Of a DNA stretch of 64,000 nt, positions 1 through 8,741 are shown one piece after another. Both the position numbers and the translations under genes were made by a program. Origin of the DNA: Streptomyces sp. NBC_00285 (lineage in GTDB: Bacteria > Actinomycetota > Actinomycetes > Streptomycetales > Streptomycetaceae); assembly GCF_036174265.1 (NCBI RefSeq), contig NZ_CP108055.1, positions 6,944,001 through 7,008,000 on the forward strand, given 5' to 3'. How positions within the stretch are numbered: position 1 is the stretch's first letter; the number at the start of each line of letters is the position of its first letter. The notes beneath the pieces were generated by a model. That model was not told the DNA's origin. It was given only the letters and a program-made list of their open reading frames with translations, and did not search any database.

Positions 1-55
1 ACCTGCTTGCGCTGCTGAGGCCGTCGCTCGGGGGAGCCCCCCTCGGAAGGTGCCG

Positions 56-958
56 TCACTGGTAGAGCGTCCCGGTGTTGAGGACCGGCTGCGGAGCCCG
101 GTCACCGCACAGCACCACCATCAGGTTGGACACCATCGCCGCCTTGCGCTCGTCGTCCAGCGATACGATGTCCCGCTCGGTGATGCGGGCCAGCGCCTCC
201 TCGACCATGCCGACCGCGCCCTCCACGATCTGCCGCCGGGCCGCGACGACCGCCCCGGCCTGCTGCCGCTGGAGCATCGCCGAGGCGATCTCGGGCGCGT
301 AGGCGAGGTGCGTGAAGCGGGACTCGATGATCTGCACGCCGGCCGTCTCCACACGCGCGTGCAGCTCGGTGGCGAGCTTCTGGGTGATCTCGTCGGCGTT
401 GCCGCGCAGCGAGAGCCCGTCCTCCTCGTGGGCGTCGTAGGGGTACTCGATGGCGATGTGCCGGACGGCCGTCTCGGTCTGGGTGGCGACGAACTTCACG
501 TAGTTGTCCACCTCGAAGGTGGCCTGCGCGGTGTCCTCGACCCGCCACACCACGACCGCGGCCAGCTCGATCGGGTTGCCGTAGGCGTCGTTGACCTTCA
601 GGACGGCGGTCTCGTGGTTGCGGACCCGGGTAGAGATCTTCGTGCGGGAGGTGAAGGGGTTCACCCAGCGCAGCCCGTCCTGGCGGATCGTGCCCCGGTA
701 GCGCCCGAAGAGCTGGACGACCCGGGCCTCGCCGGGCGCGACCGTGTTCAGGCCGCGCAGTGAGATGAGCGCGGCGACCAGCACGAGGACACCGCCGGCC
801 GCGAAGCCGGGACTGCGTGAACTGGCCGCGAACAGCACGACGGCGGCCAGCAGGCCGACCAGGCCCAGCAGCAGCGCGAGCGCGCCGCCGATGCTGTGCG
901 CGGCGACCTCCCGGACGCGCGGGGCGGGCATCTCGGGTACCGAGTCATCCGCGGACAT
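56..958 (-). CDS. SPFH / Band 7 domain membrane protein
   Basis: A 300-residue member of the stomatin/prohibitin (SPFH) superfamily, whose members form oligomeric scaffolds on the cytoplasmic side of the membrane. Its specific job in actinomycetes is not known. After a short acidic N-terminus there are two hydrophobic segments (about residues 22-46 and 49-72). The SPFH domain follows at once ([14 protein letters not shown] near 77-90) and runs to about residue 270, including the family-typical stretch [18 protein letters not shown]. The ATG at 958 has a purine-rich GGGGGATC about 6 bases upstream. It is divergent from the penicillin-binding protein gene across a 240-bp spacer. The family call is secure; function is open. 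Confidence 0.88.
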   Translation of the reverse strand: MSADDSVPEMPAPRVREVAAHSIGGALALLLGLVGLLAAVVLFAASSRSPGFAAGGVLVLVAALISLRGLNTVAPGEARVVQLFGRYRGTIRQDGLRWVNPFTSRTKISTRVRNHETAVLKVNDAYGNPIELAAVVVWRVEDTAQATFEVDNYVKFVATQTETAVRHIAIEYPYDAHEEDGLSLRGNADEITQKLATELHARVETAGVQIIESRFTHLAYAPEIASAMLQRQQAGAVVAARRQIVEGAVGMVEEALARITERDIVSLDDERKAAMVSNLMVVLCGDRAPQPVLNTGTLYQ

Positions 959-1001
959 GGTGATCCCCCATCTGTCTGATGTCTATCGAAGTTCTAGCTA
1001 A

Positions 1002-1011
1002 CTGATATCAG
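1002..1011. promoter_or_regulatory. 10-bp palindrome in a divergent promoter region
   Basis: CTGATATCAG is a perfect palindrome in the 240-bp spacer between the divergent SPFH and penicillin-binding protein genes, about 45 bases upstream of the SPFH start. The surrounding 40 bases are clearly AT-richer than the rest of the window, as expected for a promoter. That it is an operator is inference; no regulator can be named. Confidence 0.25.
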
Positions 1012-1198
1012 ATTACCCCGCTGCGGCAACCTTCACACCCACCTGGGAGTCTGGTTCCGATGAGACGGGTGCTGATTCTCACGCCCCGTGAGGCCCGGAT
1101 GGAATGTCCTTTGTCATATAGAGCGGTGTTAGCTTTCTGAGCTGACCAGAGCCACGAACCGGTGTGGCCGCCGATGAGGAAGCGGAGCGAGTCGACCC

Positions 1199-3553
1199 AT
1201 GGGACGAGCGGAAGAGAGAAAAGCACGTCAGCGCGGTGGTCGCCGCGCGGCGCCGCCCGCACGCTCGTCCGGGACGCCGAGCGAGGGCGTCGTGACCGGC
1301 GGCCGGGCAGCGGCCCGCAAGGCCGCCCAGGGCAAGAAGAACGCAAAGAACGCCAAGAACGGCAAGAGCGCGATACGACGGCTCTTCACCTGGAAGAAGA
1401 TCCTTGGCGCGTTCTTCGCCTTCTGTCTGCTCGGCATCGGCGCCTTCGTCGTGATGTACATGATGATCTCCGTGCCCAAGGGCAACCCGGACGCGCAGAA
1501 GCAGAGCAACATCTACAAGTACAACGACGGCTCGACGATGGCCCGCGAAGGCGACACCAACCGCGAGATCGTCGACCTCGCCGAGGTTCCCAAGCCCGTC
1601 CAGCACACCTTCGTGGCGGCGGAGAACAAGTCCTTCTACACGGACGCCGGCGTCGACCTCAAGGGCACGGCCCGCGGTCTGATCAACACGCTGTCCGGCA
1701 AGGGCAAGCAGGGTGGCTCGACCATCACCCAGCAGTACGTGAAGAACTTCTACCTCGACCAGGACCAGACCGTCACGCGCAAGCTGAAGGAACTGGTCAT
1801 CTCGCTGAAGGTGGACCGCACGACGTCCAAGGACAAGATCCTCGCGGGCTACATCAATACCAGCTACTACGGCCGCGGCGCCTACGGCATCCAGGCCGCC
1901 GCCCAGGACTACTACCGCGTCGACGCCAAGAATCTCTCGGTCGAGCAGGGCGCGTATCTCGCCGCACTGCTTCAGGCGCCGAGCCAGTACGACTGGGCGG
2001 TCGCCAGCGACACCGGCAAGAAGCTGGTGCAGGCACGCTGGAACTACGTCCTGGACAACATGGTCGAGCAGGGCTGGCTGAACAAGACCAAGCGCGACGC
2101 CATGACCTTCCCGGTGCCCAAGGAGCCCAAGGCCGCCCCGGGCATGGAGGGGCAGAAGGGCTACTTCATCAAGCTCGCCAAACAGCAGCTCGAGAAGCAG
2201 TTGATCAAGCAGGAGAACATCACCCAGGACGAGGCCGAGGCCCGGGTCGAGAACTCCGGCTGGACCATCACCCTGAACATCGACAAGAAGAAGCAGGCCC
2301 AGCTGGAGAAGTCCGTCAAGAGCCAGCTGACCAGTCAGCTCGACCCGAAGAAGCGGGCGGTCGACAAGAACGTCCAAGCCGGAGCCGCCTCGGTCGACCC
2401 CAAGACGGGCAAGATCGTCGCCCTCTACGGCGGCCAGGACTACACCAAGCACTACATCAGCAACGCCAACCGCACCGACTACCAGCCCGCCTCGACGTTC
2501 AAGCCGGTCATTCTGGCCGCCGCCCTGGAGAACGCCTCCGAGACGCAGGGCGGCAAGGCGATCGGCGCGAACACGATCTACGACGGCACGAGCAAGCGCC
2601 AGGTCGTGGACAGCAACGGCAACAAGGTCGGCTTCGGCCCCGAGAACGAGGACGACGCGGACTACGGCAAGGTCACCGTCCAGACCGCGATGGACAAGTC
2701 CATCAACTCCGTCTTCGCGCAGATGGGCGTGGACGTCGGCATGGACAAGGTGCTCGAGACGGCCACCAAGATGGGCATGGACACCGGCGAGCTCAAGGCG
2801 CTGCCCGCCTACACGCTGGGCACCATGGGCGCGAGCCCGATCCAGATGGCGGGCGTCTACGCCACGCTCGACAACCACGGCAAGCAGGTCACGCCGACCA
2901 TCATCAAGTCGGCGGAACAGGGCGGCACCGAGGTGCAGATGCCCGACCCGATCGGCGACCAGGTCATCAGCCGCGAGGCCGCGGACACGGTGACCTCGGT
3001 CTTGACCGGTGTGGTCGACGACGGTACGGCCAAGGTGTCCGTGGCCCAGAACCCGGCCCGCGACGGCCGGAAGGTCGCCGGCAAGACCGGTACCTCCGAC
3101 GACAACCTGTCGGCCTGGTTCACCGGCTACACCCCGGACCTGGTCACCTCGGTCGGTCTGTTCGGCGAGAACTACAAGACCCACGCGCAGAGCAAGATGT
3201 ACAAGACCGCCGGCCTTCCCCGCGTCAACGGCGGTGGCTTCCCGGCGCAGATCTGGGCCGAGTACACCTTCGGCGTCGCGGGCGAGAACACCAAGTTCGA
3301 CCTGGACACCGACCAGGGCGCCGCGGTTCAGCCCAGCTGGACCCCGAGCCCCAGCGCCAGCGTGTCCGACACGCCGTCGGCGTCCGCGACCACGAAGAAA
3401 CCGACGACCAGTGCGCCGGCGACCCCGGTGACGCCGACGACCAGTGCGCCGGTGACGCCGACGACCAGTGCGCCGGTGACGCCGACGACCAGTGCGCCGG
3501 TGACCCCGACGACCAGTCCGCCGAACCCGTTCGACCCCAACGGCGACCAGTAG
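1199..3553 (+). CDS. Bifunctional class A penicillin-binding protein (transglycosylase/transpeptidase)
   Basis: A 784-residue peptidoglycan synthase that polymerises lipid II and cross-links stem peptides outside the membrane. A basic cytoplasmic tail of about 65 residues precedes one membrane segment (about 68-90). The GT51 transglycosylase domain follows, with its catalytic Glu at about 142 (AAENKSFY). The transpeptidase domain has the three penicillin-binding motifs: STFK with Ser near 432, SIN near 501-503 and KTGT near 629. The tail after about residue 715 is a Pro/Thr/Ser linker made of TTSAPVTP-type repeats. ATG at 1199 follows a GGAG about 10 bases upstream. A strong terminator comes right after the stop. 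Synteny suggests the orthologue of the PBP next to fumC in S. coelicolor (from memory). Confidence 0.93.
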   Translation: MGRAEERKARQRGGRRAAPPARSSGTPSEGVVTGGRAAARKAAQGKKNAKNAKNGKSAIRRLFTWKKILGAFFAFCLLGIGAFVVMYMMISVPKGNPDAQKQSNIYKYNDGSTMAREGDTNREIVDLAEVPKPVQHTFVAAENKSFYTDAGVDLKGTARGLINTLSGKGKQGGSTITQQYVKNFYLDQDQTVTRKLKELVISLKVDRTTSKDKILAGYINTSYYGRGAYGIQAAAQDYYRVDAKNLSVEQGAYLAALLQAPSQYDWAVASDTGKKLVQARWNYVLDNMVEQGWLNKTKRDAMTFPVPKEPKAAPGMEGQKGYFIKLAKQQLEKQLIKQENITQDEAEARVENSGWTITLNIDKKKQAQLEKSVKSQLTSQLDPKKRAVDKNVQAGAASVDPKTGKIVALYGGQDYTKHYISNANRTDYQPASTFKPVILAAALENASETQGGKAIGANTIYDGTSKRQVVDSNGNKVGFGPENEDDADYGKVTVQTAMDKSINSVFAQMGVDVGMDKVLETATKMGMDTGELKALPAYTLGTMGASPIQMAGVYATLDNHGKQVTPTIIKSAEQGGTEVQMPDPIGDQVISREAADTVTSVLTGVVDDGTAKVSVAQNPARDGRKVAGKTGTSDDNLSAWFTGYTPDLVTSVGLFGENYKTHAQSKMYKTAGLPRVNGGGFPAQIWAEYTFGVAGENTKFDLDTDQGAAVQPSWTPSPSASVSDTPSASATTKKPTTSAPATPVTPTTSAPVTPTTSAPVTPTTSAPVTPTTSPPNPFDPNGDQ
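3402..3525 (+). repeat. 24-bp tandem repeats encoding the PBP C-terminal Thr/Pro tail
   Basis: About four near-identical 24-bp units, each containing acgaccagtgcgccggtg, encode TTSAPVTP repeats at the end of the penicillin-binding protein. All are in frame, so copy number can change by slippage without breaking the gene. They are direct coding repeats without spacers, so not a CRISPR array. Confidence 0.8.
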
Positions 3554-3562
3554 CGGAGAAGC

Positions 3563-3600
3563 AGAGAAGGGCGCCCGGTGGTCACCGGGCGCCCTTCTCT
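3563..3600 (+). terminator. Rho-independent-type hairpin after the PBP gene
   Basis: Perfect inverted repeat of about 18 bp (arm agagaagggcgcccggtg) with a 2-base centre, starting 10 bases after the stop codon. It lies between convergent genes, so it can serve both strands. There is no clear U-tract, as is usual in Streptomyces. Confidence 0.8.
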
Positions 3601-3631
3601 CGTTCCTGTACCCGTGCGGGCAGCGGCGCGG

Positions 3632-5770
3632 TCAGTTCCGGTTCAGCTCGAACCACACCACCTTGCCGGTGCTGAGCCGGGTCGCCCCCCACCGGCGGGC
3701 CAGCCGGTTGACGAGGTACAGCCCGCGCCCACCCTCGTCGGTGGCGCGAGCCTGCCGCAGCCGCGGCAGTTGCGGCACGTCGTCCCCGACCTCGCAGCGC
3801 AGCACGTCGGTCCGCAGGAGCCGTAGCGTGACCGGCCGCGTCGCGTACCGCACGGCGTTCGTCACGACCTCACTGACCAACAGCTCGACGGAGTCGGTGA
3901 GATCCTCCATGCCCCAACGGGACAGTGCCCGCCGCGCGAGCCGCCGGGCACGGCCGGGTGCCGCGTCCTCCGGCTCCAGGAACCAGTACGCCACGTCACT
4001 CGGCGCGATCCCGTCGAACCGTGCGGCGAGCAGCGCGATGTCGTCGTCCCGGTCGCCCGGGCCGAGCATGTCGAGCACCTCGTCGCACAACGCCTCAAGG
4101 GGCGGCGGATGATCCGGCCCGGTCAGCTGAGCGGTCGCGGCGAGCTTCTCCCGCAGCTGCTCTATCCCGGTCCACACGTCCCGCAGCCGGGACTCCACGA
4201 GCCCGTCGGTGTACAGCAACAGCGTCGCCCCGGCGGGCGCGTCCAGCTCCACGGCCTCGAAGTCGACGCCCCCGACACCGATCGGCGCGCCGGGCGGCAC
4301 CCGGAGCACCTCCGCACGGCCGCCCAGATGCAGCAGCACGGGCGGCGGATGCCCGGCGTTGGCGATGGTGATGCGGTGCGAGACCGGGTCGTACACGGCG
4401 TAGAGGCAGGTCGCCATACGGTCCGTACCGAGCCGTTGGGCCTGTTCGTCCAGGTGGTGCAGCACCTCCTGCGGAGGCAGGTCGAGCCCGGCGAGGGTCT
4501 GGGCCGTCGTCCGCAGCTGGCCCATGATCGCCGCGGACGTCATGGAGTGGCCCATGACGTCGCCCACGACCAGCGCGACCCGGCTGCCCGGCAGCGGGAT
4601 CGCGTCGTACCAGTCGCCGCCCACCCGGGCCGTCTCGGCGGCCGGCAGATAGCGCGAGGCCAGCCGTACGCCGGTCGGACGCGGGAGGGTCTCCGGGAGC
4701 ATGGTGCGCTGCAGCTCGTCGGCGATGTACGCCTCACGGCCGTACAGGACGGCCTTGTCGATGCCCAGCGCGCTGTGCGTGGCCAGCTGGGCGGCGACCA
4801 GCAGGTCGTCCGGGTCGAAGGGAATGCGGTCGGGGCGCCGCAGGAACAGCGCGGCGCCGATGACCCGGCGCCGGCCACGCAGCGGGGCCAGGATCGCGCG
4901 ACGCCCGGACGGTACGGCGAACTCGCAGCCCTCGCCGAGCAGTTCGGGAAGCGCCGCGTGGGCCGCGGGCGTGTCTGTGAAGACCGGGCGCACTCCGCGC
5001 AGCACCTCGGCGAGCGCGCTGCCGGGCTGTACCTCGCACAGTTCGGTGCCGAGGGCGTCCAGCTCGGTCGGGTTCTCCGGCACCGGCACCGGGAGGATGC
5101 CGTCCTCCAGGTCCCGCTCCTGCTGCGGGATGCGGTCGCTGCGCCGCAGCCTGAGCACGAGGGGGCCGGTGGGCCGCTCGTCGCCGACCGGCAGCGGATC
5201 GCGCAGATAGACGAGGATCGCGTCGGAGAACGTCGGCACGGTCGCCCGGCACAGCCCCATGACGATCTCGTCCAGGTCTATACCGCGCGCGATCCGCCGG
5301 GTCGCCGCGCCCACGAAGCGCAGCCGGTCCCCGTCCCGTCGCATGGGCGTGGGACGGCCCGGTGACAGCCCCTGTCCGGTACGGCGTTCCTCGCTGCTGA
5401 TGCTGCTCTGTGGCCGCTCGCCCTCGCCACCCGGCTGGACCGGGACCCCATCGGGGACGGGCCGCGGGCGGTGCGTGTCCTGCTCCGTAGCGGCCGGCTG
5501 GGAGTGCTCGGGGCCGGTTCCCGCCGGGTTCATACCCATGTCCTCGTTGTTGCCGGTTCTGCCGGTCTTGCCGGTCGTGCTGTTGCTGGCCTGAATGACG
5601 GGTGCCGCCTCCGGCGCGGTGTCACCGGAGCGGGCCTGAACGGGTAAAGCTGACGGCGCCTCGACGCCCGGTGCCGGTGAGGGCGCCGGGGAACGCAGAC
5701 GCGCCCCGCGGGGTTCCGTGGGGTCGACGCCCGGCTGGGGGCGTTCGAAGGAGGTCGGGTGCTCCGTCAC
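3632..5770 (-). CDS. SpoIIE-family protein phosphatase with GAF and RsbW-like ATPase domains
   Basis: A 712-residue soluble signalling protein of the PP2C/SpoIIE type, expected to dephosphorylate an anti-anti-sigma factor in a partner-switching pathway. The first 145 residues are low-complexity (Pro, Glu, Thr, Gly). A GAF-like domain follows (about 150-340). The phosphatase domain (about 355-580) has VGGDWYDAIPLPGSRVALVVGD (given as separate pieces: VGGDWYDA and VVGDVMGH), NAGHPPP, LYTDGLVE and DDDIALLAA, so the metal-binding Asp residues are present. The last 120 residues are a HATPase domain with the N-box SEVVTNAVRYA and the glycine-rich loop DEGGRGLYLV. The GTG at 5770 is the longest start; the domains would also fit a later one. 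Confidence 0.87.
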   Translation of the reverse strand: MTEHPTSFERPQPGVDPTEPRGARLRSPAPSPAPGVEAPSALPVQARSGDTAPEAAPVIQASNSTTGKTGRTGNNEDMGMNPAGTGPEHSQPAATEQDTHRPRPVPDGVPVQPGGEGERPQSSISSEERRTGQGLSPGRPTPMRRDGDRLRFVGAATRRIARGIDLDEIVMGLCRATVPTFSDAILVYLRDPLPVGDERPTGPLVLRLRRSDRIPQQERDLEDGILPVPVPENPTELDALGTELCEVQPGSALAEVLRGVRPVFTDTPAAHAALPELLGEGCEFAVPSGRRAILAPLRGRRRVIGAALFLRRPDRIPFDPDDLLVAAQLATHSALGIDKAVLYGREAYIADELQRTMLPETLPRPTGVRLASRYLPAAETARVGGDWYDAIPLPGSRVALVVGDVMGHSMTSAAIMGQLRTTAQTLAGLDLPPQEVLHHLDEQAQRLGTDRMATCLYAVYDPVSHRITIANAGHPPPVLLHLGGRAEVLRVPPGAPIGVGGVDFEAVELDAPAGATLLLYTDGLVESRLRDVWTGIEQLREKLAATAQLTGPDHPPPLEALCDEVLDMLGPGDRDDDIALLAARFDGIAPSDVAYWFLEPEDAAPGRARRLARRALSRWGMEDLTDSVELLVSEVVTNAVRYATRPVTLRLLRTDVLRCEVGDDVPQLPRLRQARATDEGGRGLYLVNRLARRWGATRLSTGKVVWFELNRN

Positions 5771-6062
5771 GCGTGTCGAATCCGTCCGTCCGGGGCTGCA
5801 CGCCGTACGCGCAGTCGGTCCCGCCGAAATGCCGATACCCGGAATGCGTGTCCCAGGAACGGAATTCCCGCGTGGTCAGGGGCTGCTCCTGCGTTGTTGG
5901 CGAAACGTCGGCCCGTACCGGTGTTGCCCTCGTACCCCACGCTCACGTCCTGCCGCCCCTCGGTGACGATCGGTCAAGCCCAGTGCCCGCTCCGGTAGTT
6001 GCCGCTGCGCACTCTTGCGGAGGACGATCCTACGTTTGCAGCCCGGGGGCGCATCAAGGGTC

Positions 6063-6755
6063 TCATGAGGACAAGTGCGCGGGCATACGGTCCCAGTCTT
6101 CCGGAAGGATCGGTACAGACCAGGACGGATCGGGCCGCCAGTCGGGCCAGCCGTCCGAGAACGGCGGGCCCCAGGCGCGGATCACCTCCACCGCGGACCG
6201 CCCCGCGGACCTGACCTGCCCGGCCAGTTCGGGGCTCATCAGCCCGTCCCGCTGGGCCTGCCCGAACTCGTCCTCGTCGAGCCAGCGCCAACTGCGGTCC
6301 GGGTGCACGGAAATGTCCAGGAAGTGGTCCTCGGAGTCCACACCCCCCGCCCAACGCGTCAGCGGCTGCTCGAGGTTCACGTACCAGTTCTTGAACTGCC
6401 AGCCCGGTTCCCAGAACAGCCAGACCGACCACGGCAGTCCCGGCCGCGCCAGCTTCAGCACCCCGGTGCCGAACCAGTGGTCCCGCTGCACGGTCCGCGG
6501 CTTGGTGTAGCGGGACTCCAGCGGCTCCGCGTGCACGGACGTGCCGTCGGCCAGTACCGGCTTCACACACTCGGTGCCCGGCGCCAGCCAGACGGCGAGC
6601 AGATCCTCGTCGTCGCGGACGACGGTGACCGGGCGGACGATGTGGAAGTGCGCGCCGGAGTTCTCCCGGTAGCGCCACAGGATCTGACTCCCGGGCTCCC
6701 AGAAGGACGTCGACGTGCCCGCTTCCACCGCTCTCACCGCTCCACCGTCTGCCAT
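6063..6755 (-). CDS. DUF402 domain protein
   Basis: A 230-residue soluble protein with the DUF402/FomD-like fold. Family members such as FomD hydrolyse nucleotide- or cytidylyl-conjugated small molecules using metal-binding Asp/Glu residues, but the substrate here cannot be read from sequence. Visible family features are the N-terminal beta-rich half with HWFGTGVLKLARPGLPWSVW and the motif DHFLDISVHPDRSWRWLDEDEF (quoted as DHFLDISVHPD and WRWLDEDEF), which holds the conserved acidic residues. It stands alone, in the same direction as fumC, whose start lies upstream; its own ATG lies 72 bases after the fumC stop, so read-through is possible. Confidence 0.8.
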   Translation of the reverse strand: MADGGAVRAVEAGTSTSFWEPGSQILWRYRENSGAHFHIVRPVTVVRDDEDLLAVWLAPGTECVKPVLADGTSVHAEPLESRYTKPRTVQRDHWFGTGVLKLARPGLPWSVWLFWEPGWQFKNWYVNLEQPLTRWAGGVDSEDHFLDISVHPDRSWRWLDEDEFGQAQRDGLMSPELAGQVRSAGRSAVEVIRAWGPPFSDGWPDWRPDPSWSVPILPEDWDRMPAHLSS

Positions 6756-6827
6756 GAAGAAATATTAGGTGCCATGGGCATACGACGCTGCGGTGCGCGT
6801 CACGGTTCACGCCGGGGGCGGGAAAGG

Positions 6828-8213
6828 TTACGGCCGTGTCATCCGCAGGACATCCAGTGCCTCGTCCAACTGCTCCTCCGTCAGGTCGCCGCGCTCCACA
6901 TACCCGCTCTCCAGCACGACCTGCCGGATCGTCTTCAGCTCGGCGAGGGCCTTCTTGGCGACCTTCGCGGCCTCCTCGTACCCGATGTACTTGTTGAGCG
7001 GGGTGACCACGGAGGGCGAGGACTCGGCGTACTCCCGGGCCCGTTCGCGGTGGGCGACGATCCCGTCGACGGTCCGGTCGGCGAGCAGCCGGGAGACGTT
7101 GGCGAGCAGCCGGACCGACTCCAGGACGTTCTTCGCGATGACCGGCAGCATGACGTTGAGCTCGAAGTTGCCGGCCGCACCGGCGGTGGCGACGGTCGCG
7201 TCGTTGCCCACGACCTGCGCGGCGACCATCAGCACGGCCTCCGGGATCACCGGGTTGACCTTGCCGGGCATGATCGACGAACCGGGCTGGAGGTCGGGCA
7301 GGGAGATCTCCGCGAGGCCGGTCCTCGGACCGGAGGACATCCAGCGCAGATCGTTGGCGATCTTCGTGAGTCCGACCGCGATGGTCCTGAGCTGCCCGCT
7401 GGTCTCGACGATCCCGTCCCGCGCGCCCTGCGCCTCGAAGTGGTCCCGTGCCTCGGTGAGCGGCAGCCCGGTGGTGCGGGCCACCTCCTCGATGACCGCG
7501 GCGGAGAAACCGGGAGGGGTGTTGATGCCGGTGCCGACCGCCGTGCCGCCCAGGGGGAGTTCGGCGAGCCGGGGCAGCGACGCCTCCAGTCGCTCGACGC
7601 CGTAGCGGACCTGTGCCGCGTACCCGCCGAACTCCTGGCCCAGGGTCACCGGGGTGGCGTCCATCAGATGGGTCCGCCCGGACTTCACGACGTCCGCGAA
7701 CTCCTCGGACTTGCGGGTGAGGGCTGCGGCGAGGTGCTGGAGCGCGGGGATGAGATCGCGGGTGACGGCGGCGGTGGCGGCGATGTGGATGGAGGAGGGG
7801 AAGACGTCGTTGGACGACTGGGAGGCGTTGACGTGGTCGTTGGGATGCACGTCACGGCCGAGCCGCTCGGTCGCGAGCGTGGCCACGACCTCGTTGGTGT
7901 TCATGTTGGACGAGGTGCCGGAACCGGTCTGGAAGACGTCGACGGGGAAGTGCTCGTCCCAGTCCCCGCGCGCGACCTCCTCGGCGGCCTCCTGGATGGC
8001 CGCGGCGATGTCCTTGTCGAGCACCCCCAGCTCGGCGTTCACCTTCGCCGCGGCTCCCTTGATGCGCGCGAGCGCCTCGATGTGCGCCCGCTCGATGCGC
8101 TGGCCGGAGACGGGGAAGTTCTCCACGGCCCGCTGGGTCTGGGCACGCCACTTGGCGTCGGCGGGGACGCGTACTTCACCCATGGAGTCGTGCTCGATGC
8201 GGTAGTCGCTCAT
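6828..8213 (-). CDS. fumC: Class II fumarate hydratase
   Basis: A 461-residue iron-free, oxygen-stable fumarase that interconverts fumarate and L-malate in the TCA cycle. It has the superfamily signature [11 protein letters not shown] near residue 315. Other conserved active-site stretches are [12 protein letters not shown] near 97-108, [14 protein letters not shown] near 120-133 and [17 protein letters not shown] near 178-194. Length and colinearity match the family exactly. ATG at 8213 has only a weak GGGAC upstream. Transcribed away from the nearby class I fumarase, with a decayed locus between them. Having both fumarase classes is common in Streptomyces. Confidence 0.97.
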   Translation of the reverse strand: MSDYRIEHDSMGEVRVPADAKWRAQTQRAVENFPVSGQRIERAHIEALARIKGAAAKVNAELGVLDKDIAAAIQEAAEEVARGDWDEHFPVDVFQTGSGTSSNMNTNEVVATLATERLGRDVHPNDHVNASQSSNDVFPSSIHIAATAAVTRDLIPALQHLAAALTRKSEEFADVVKSGRTHLMDATPVTLGQEFGGYAAQVRYGVERLEASLPRLAELPLGGTAVGTGINTPPGFSAAVIEEVARTTGLPLTEARDHFEAQGARDGIVETSGQLRTIAVGLTKIANDLRWMSSGPRTGLAEISLPDLQPGSSIMPGKVNPVIPEAVLMVAAQVVGNDATVATAGAAGNFELNVMLPVIAKNVLESVRLLANVSRLLADRTVDGIVAHRERAREYAESSPSVVTPLNKYIGYEEAAKVAKKALAELKTIRQVVLESGYVERGDLTEEQLDEALDVLRMTRP

Positions 8214-8365
8214 GTCCCGTACAGCGAACGGGACGGCGCGGATGTTCCGGAATCCGTACTTCTGCGCCCGTACGGGTTCGGTGACGTGACCCAGGTCGCA
8301 CGTCGGCCGTGCAGCAGAAGCGAACGCGTCTCCGTCGAGAACGGGTGACAGGAAGGGAGGAGCGT

Positions 8366-8540
8366 GTGGAGACGTACTTCCGGCAGACGGACTTCCAGGA
8401 ATTCGTGGCCGTTCGATCGGCCGCGTTGTTCCCGCCGCCTCACGCTTCCCCGTGAGGACGAGGTCGCCCCGGAAAGGACGCTCCGGACGCCTACGTCCGG
8501 CGGATCACGGTGAACCTGGCCAATGACCGCCGGCGGGGAT
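8366..8540 (+). pseudogene. Remnant of an ECF (SigE-family) sigma factor gene
   Basis: A GTG at 8366 preceded by a good GGGAGG opens [20 protein letters not shown], which resembles the N-terminus of SigE-family ECF sigma factors, but the frame stops at 8453 after 29 residues. In another frame 8486-8539 reads [17 protein letters not shown], which matches the helix in the same family that usually reads (D/A)YVR(R/K)xMVNxxxxxxRR. The segment in between, and everything after it, is missing. I read this as a gene collapsed by deletion and frameshift. A bystander short ORF cannot be excluded, but two family-like segments in the right order make decay more likely. Confidence 0.5.
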
Positions 8541-8658
8541 TGTCACCAAGAAGGCCGTCCAAGGCTGCAAGCCGAACTCGGTGCTCGGGGTCTCCCCGCA
8601 CGCCCCGAGCATCGTCCACCAGGGCGACACGGTCAGCTTCATCGTCTGCGTCGGCTGA
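8536..8658 (+). pseudogene. C-terminal fragment resembling a PASTA-domain repeat
   Basis: The open frame from 8536 to the stop at 8656-8658 reads GIVTKKAVQGCKPNSVLGVS followed by HAPSIVHQGDTVSFIVCVG. This has the shape of the end of a PASTA repeat (V...P..G..V..G..V...V). It has no start codon and joins directly to the sigma-like fragment in a different frame, so it looks like the far end of a second gene brought in by the same deletion. The two cysteines are unusual for PASTA. Assignment is by pattern only. Confidence 0.4.
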
Positions 8659-8689
8659 CCGAGCCACCGAGCCACCGAGCCATCGACAA

Positions 8690-8724
8690 GACGCCCGCCC
8701 CTGCACCCATCAGGGGCGGGCGTC
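8690..8724. terminator. Bidirectional hairpin terminator downstream of the class I fumarase
   Basis: Perfect 14-bp inverted repeat (arm gacgcccgcccctg) with a 7-base loop, lying between the end of the plus-strand remnant and the stop of the minus-strand class I fumarase gene. Confidence 0.82.
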
Positions 8725-8741
8725 CGTCAAGGATCACACCG

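Noticed and set aside
1079..3184. A 700-residue open frame antisense to the PBP gene
   Set aside because: Composition is Val/Leu/Gly/Asp/Arg-rich in the way typical of GC-rich antisense frames, and the plus-strand protein has all PBP motifs. Similar long shadows antisense to other genes were dropped for the same reason.
3402..3525. Tandem repeats considered as a CRISPR array
   Set aside because: Units are contiguous, in frame and encode a Pro/Thr linker; there are no spacers.
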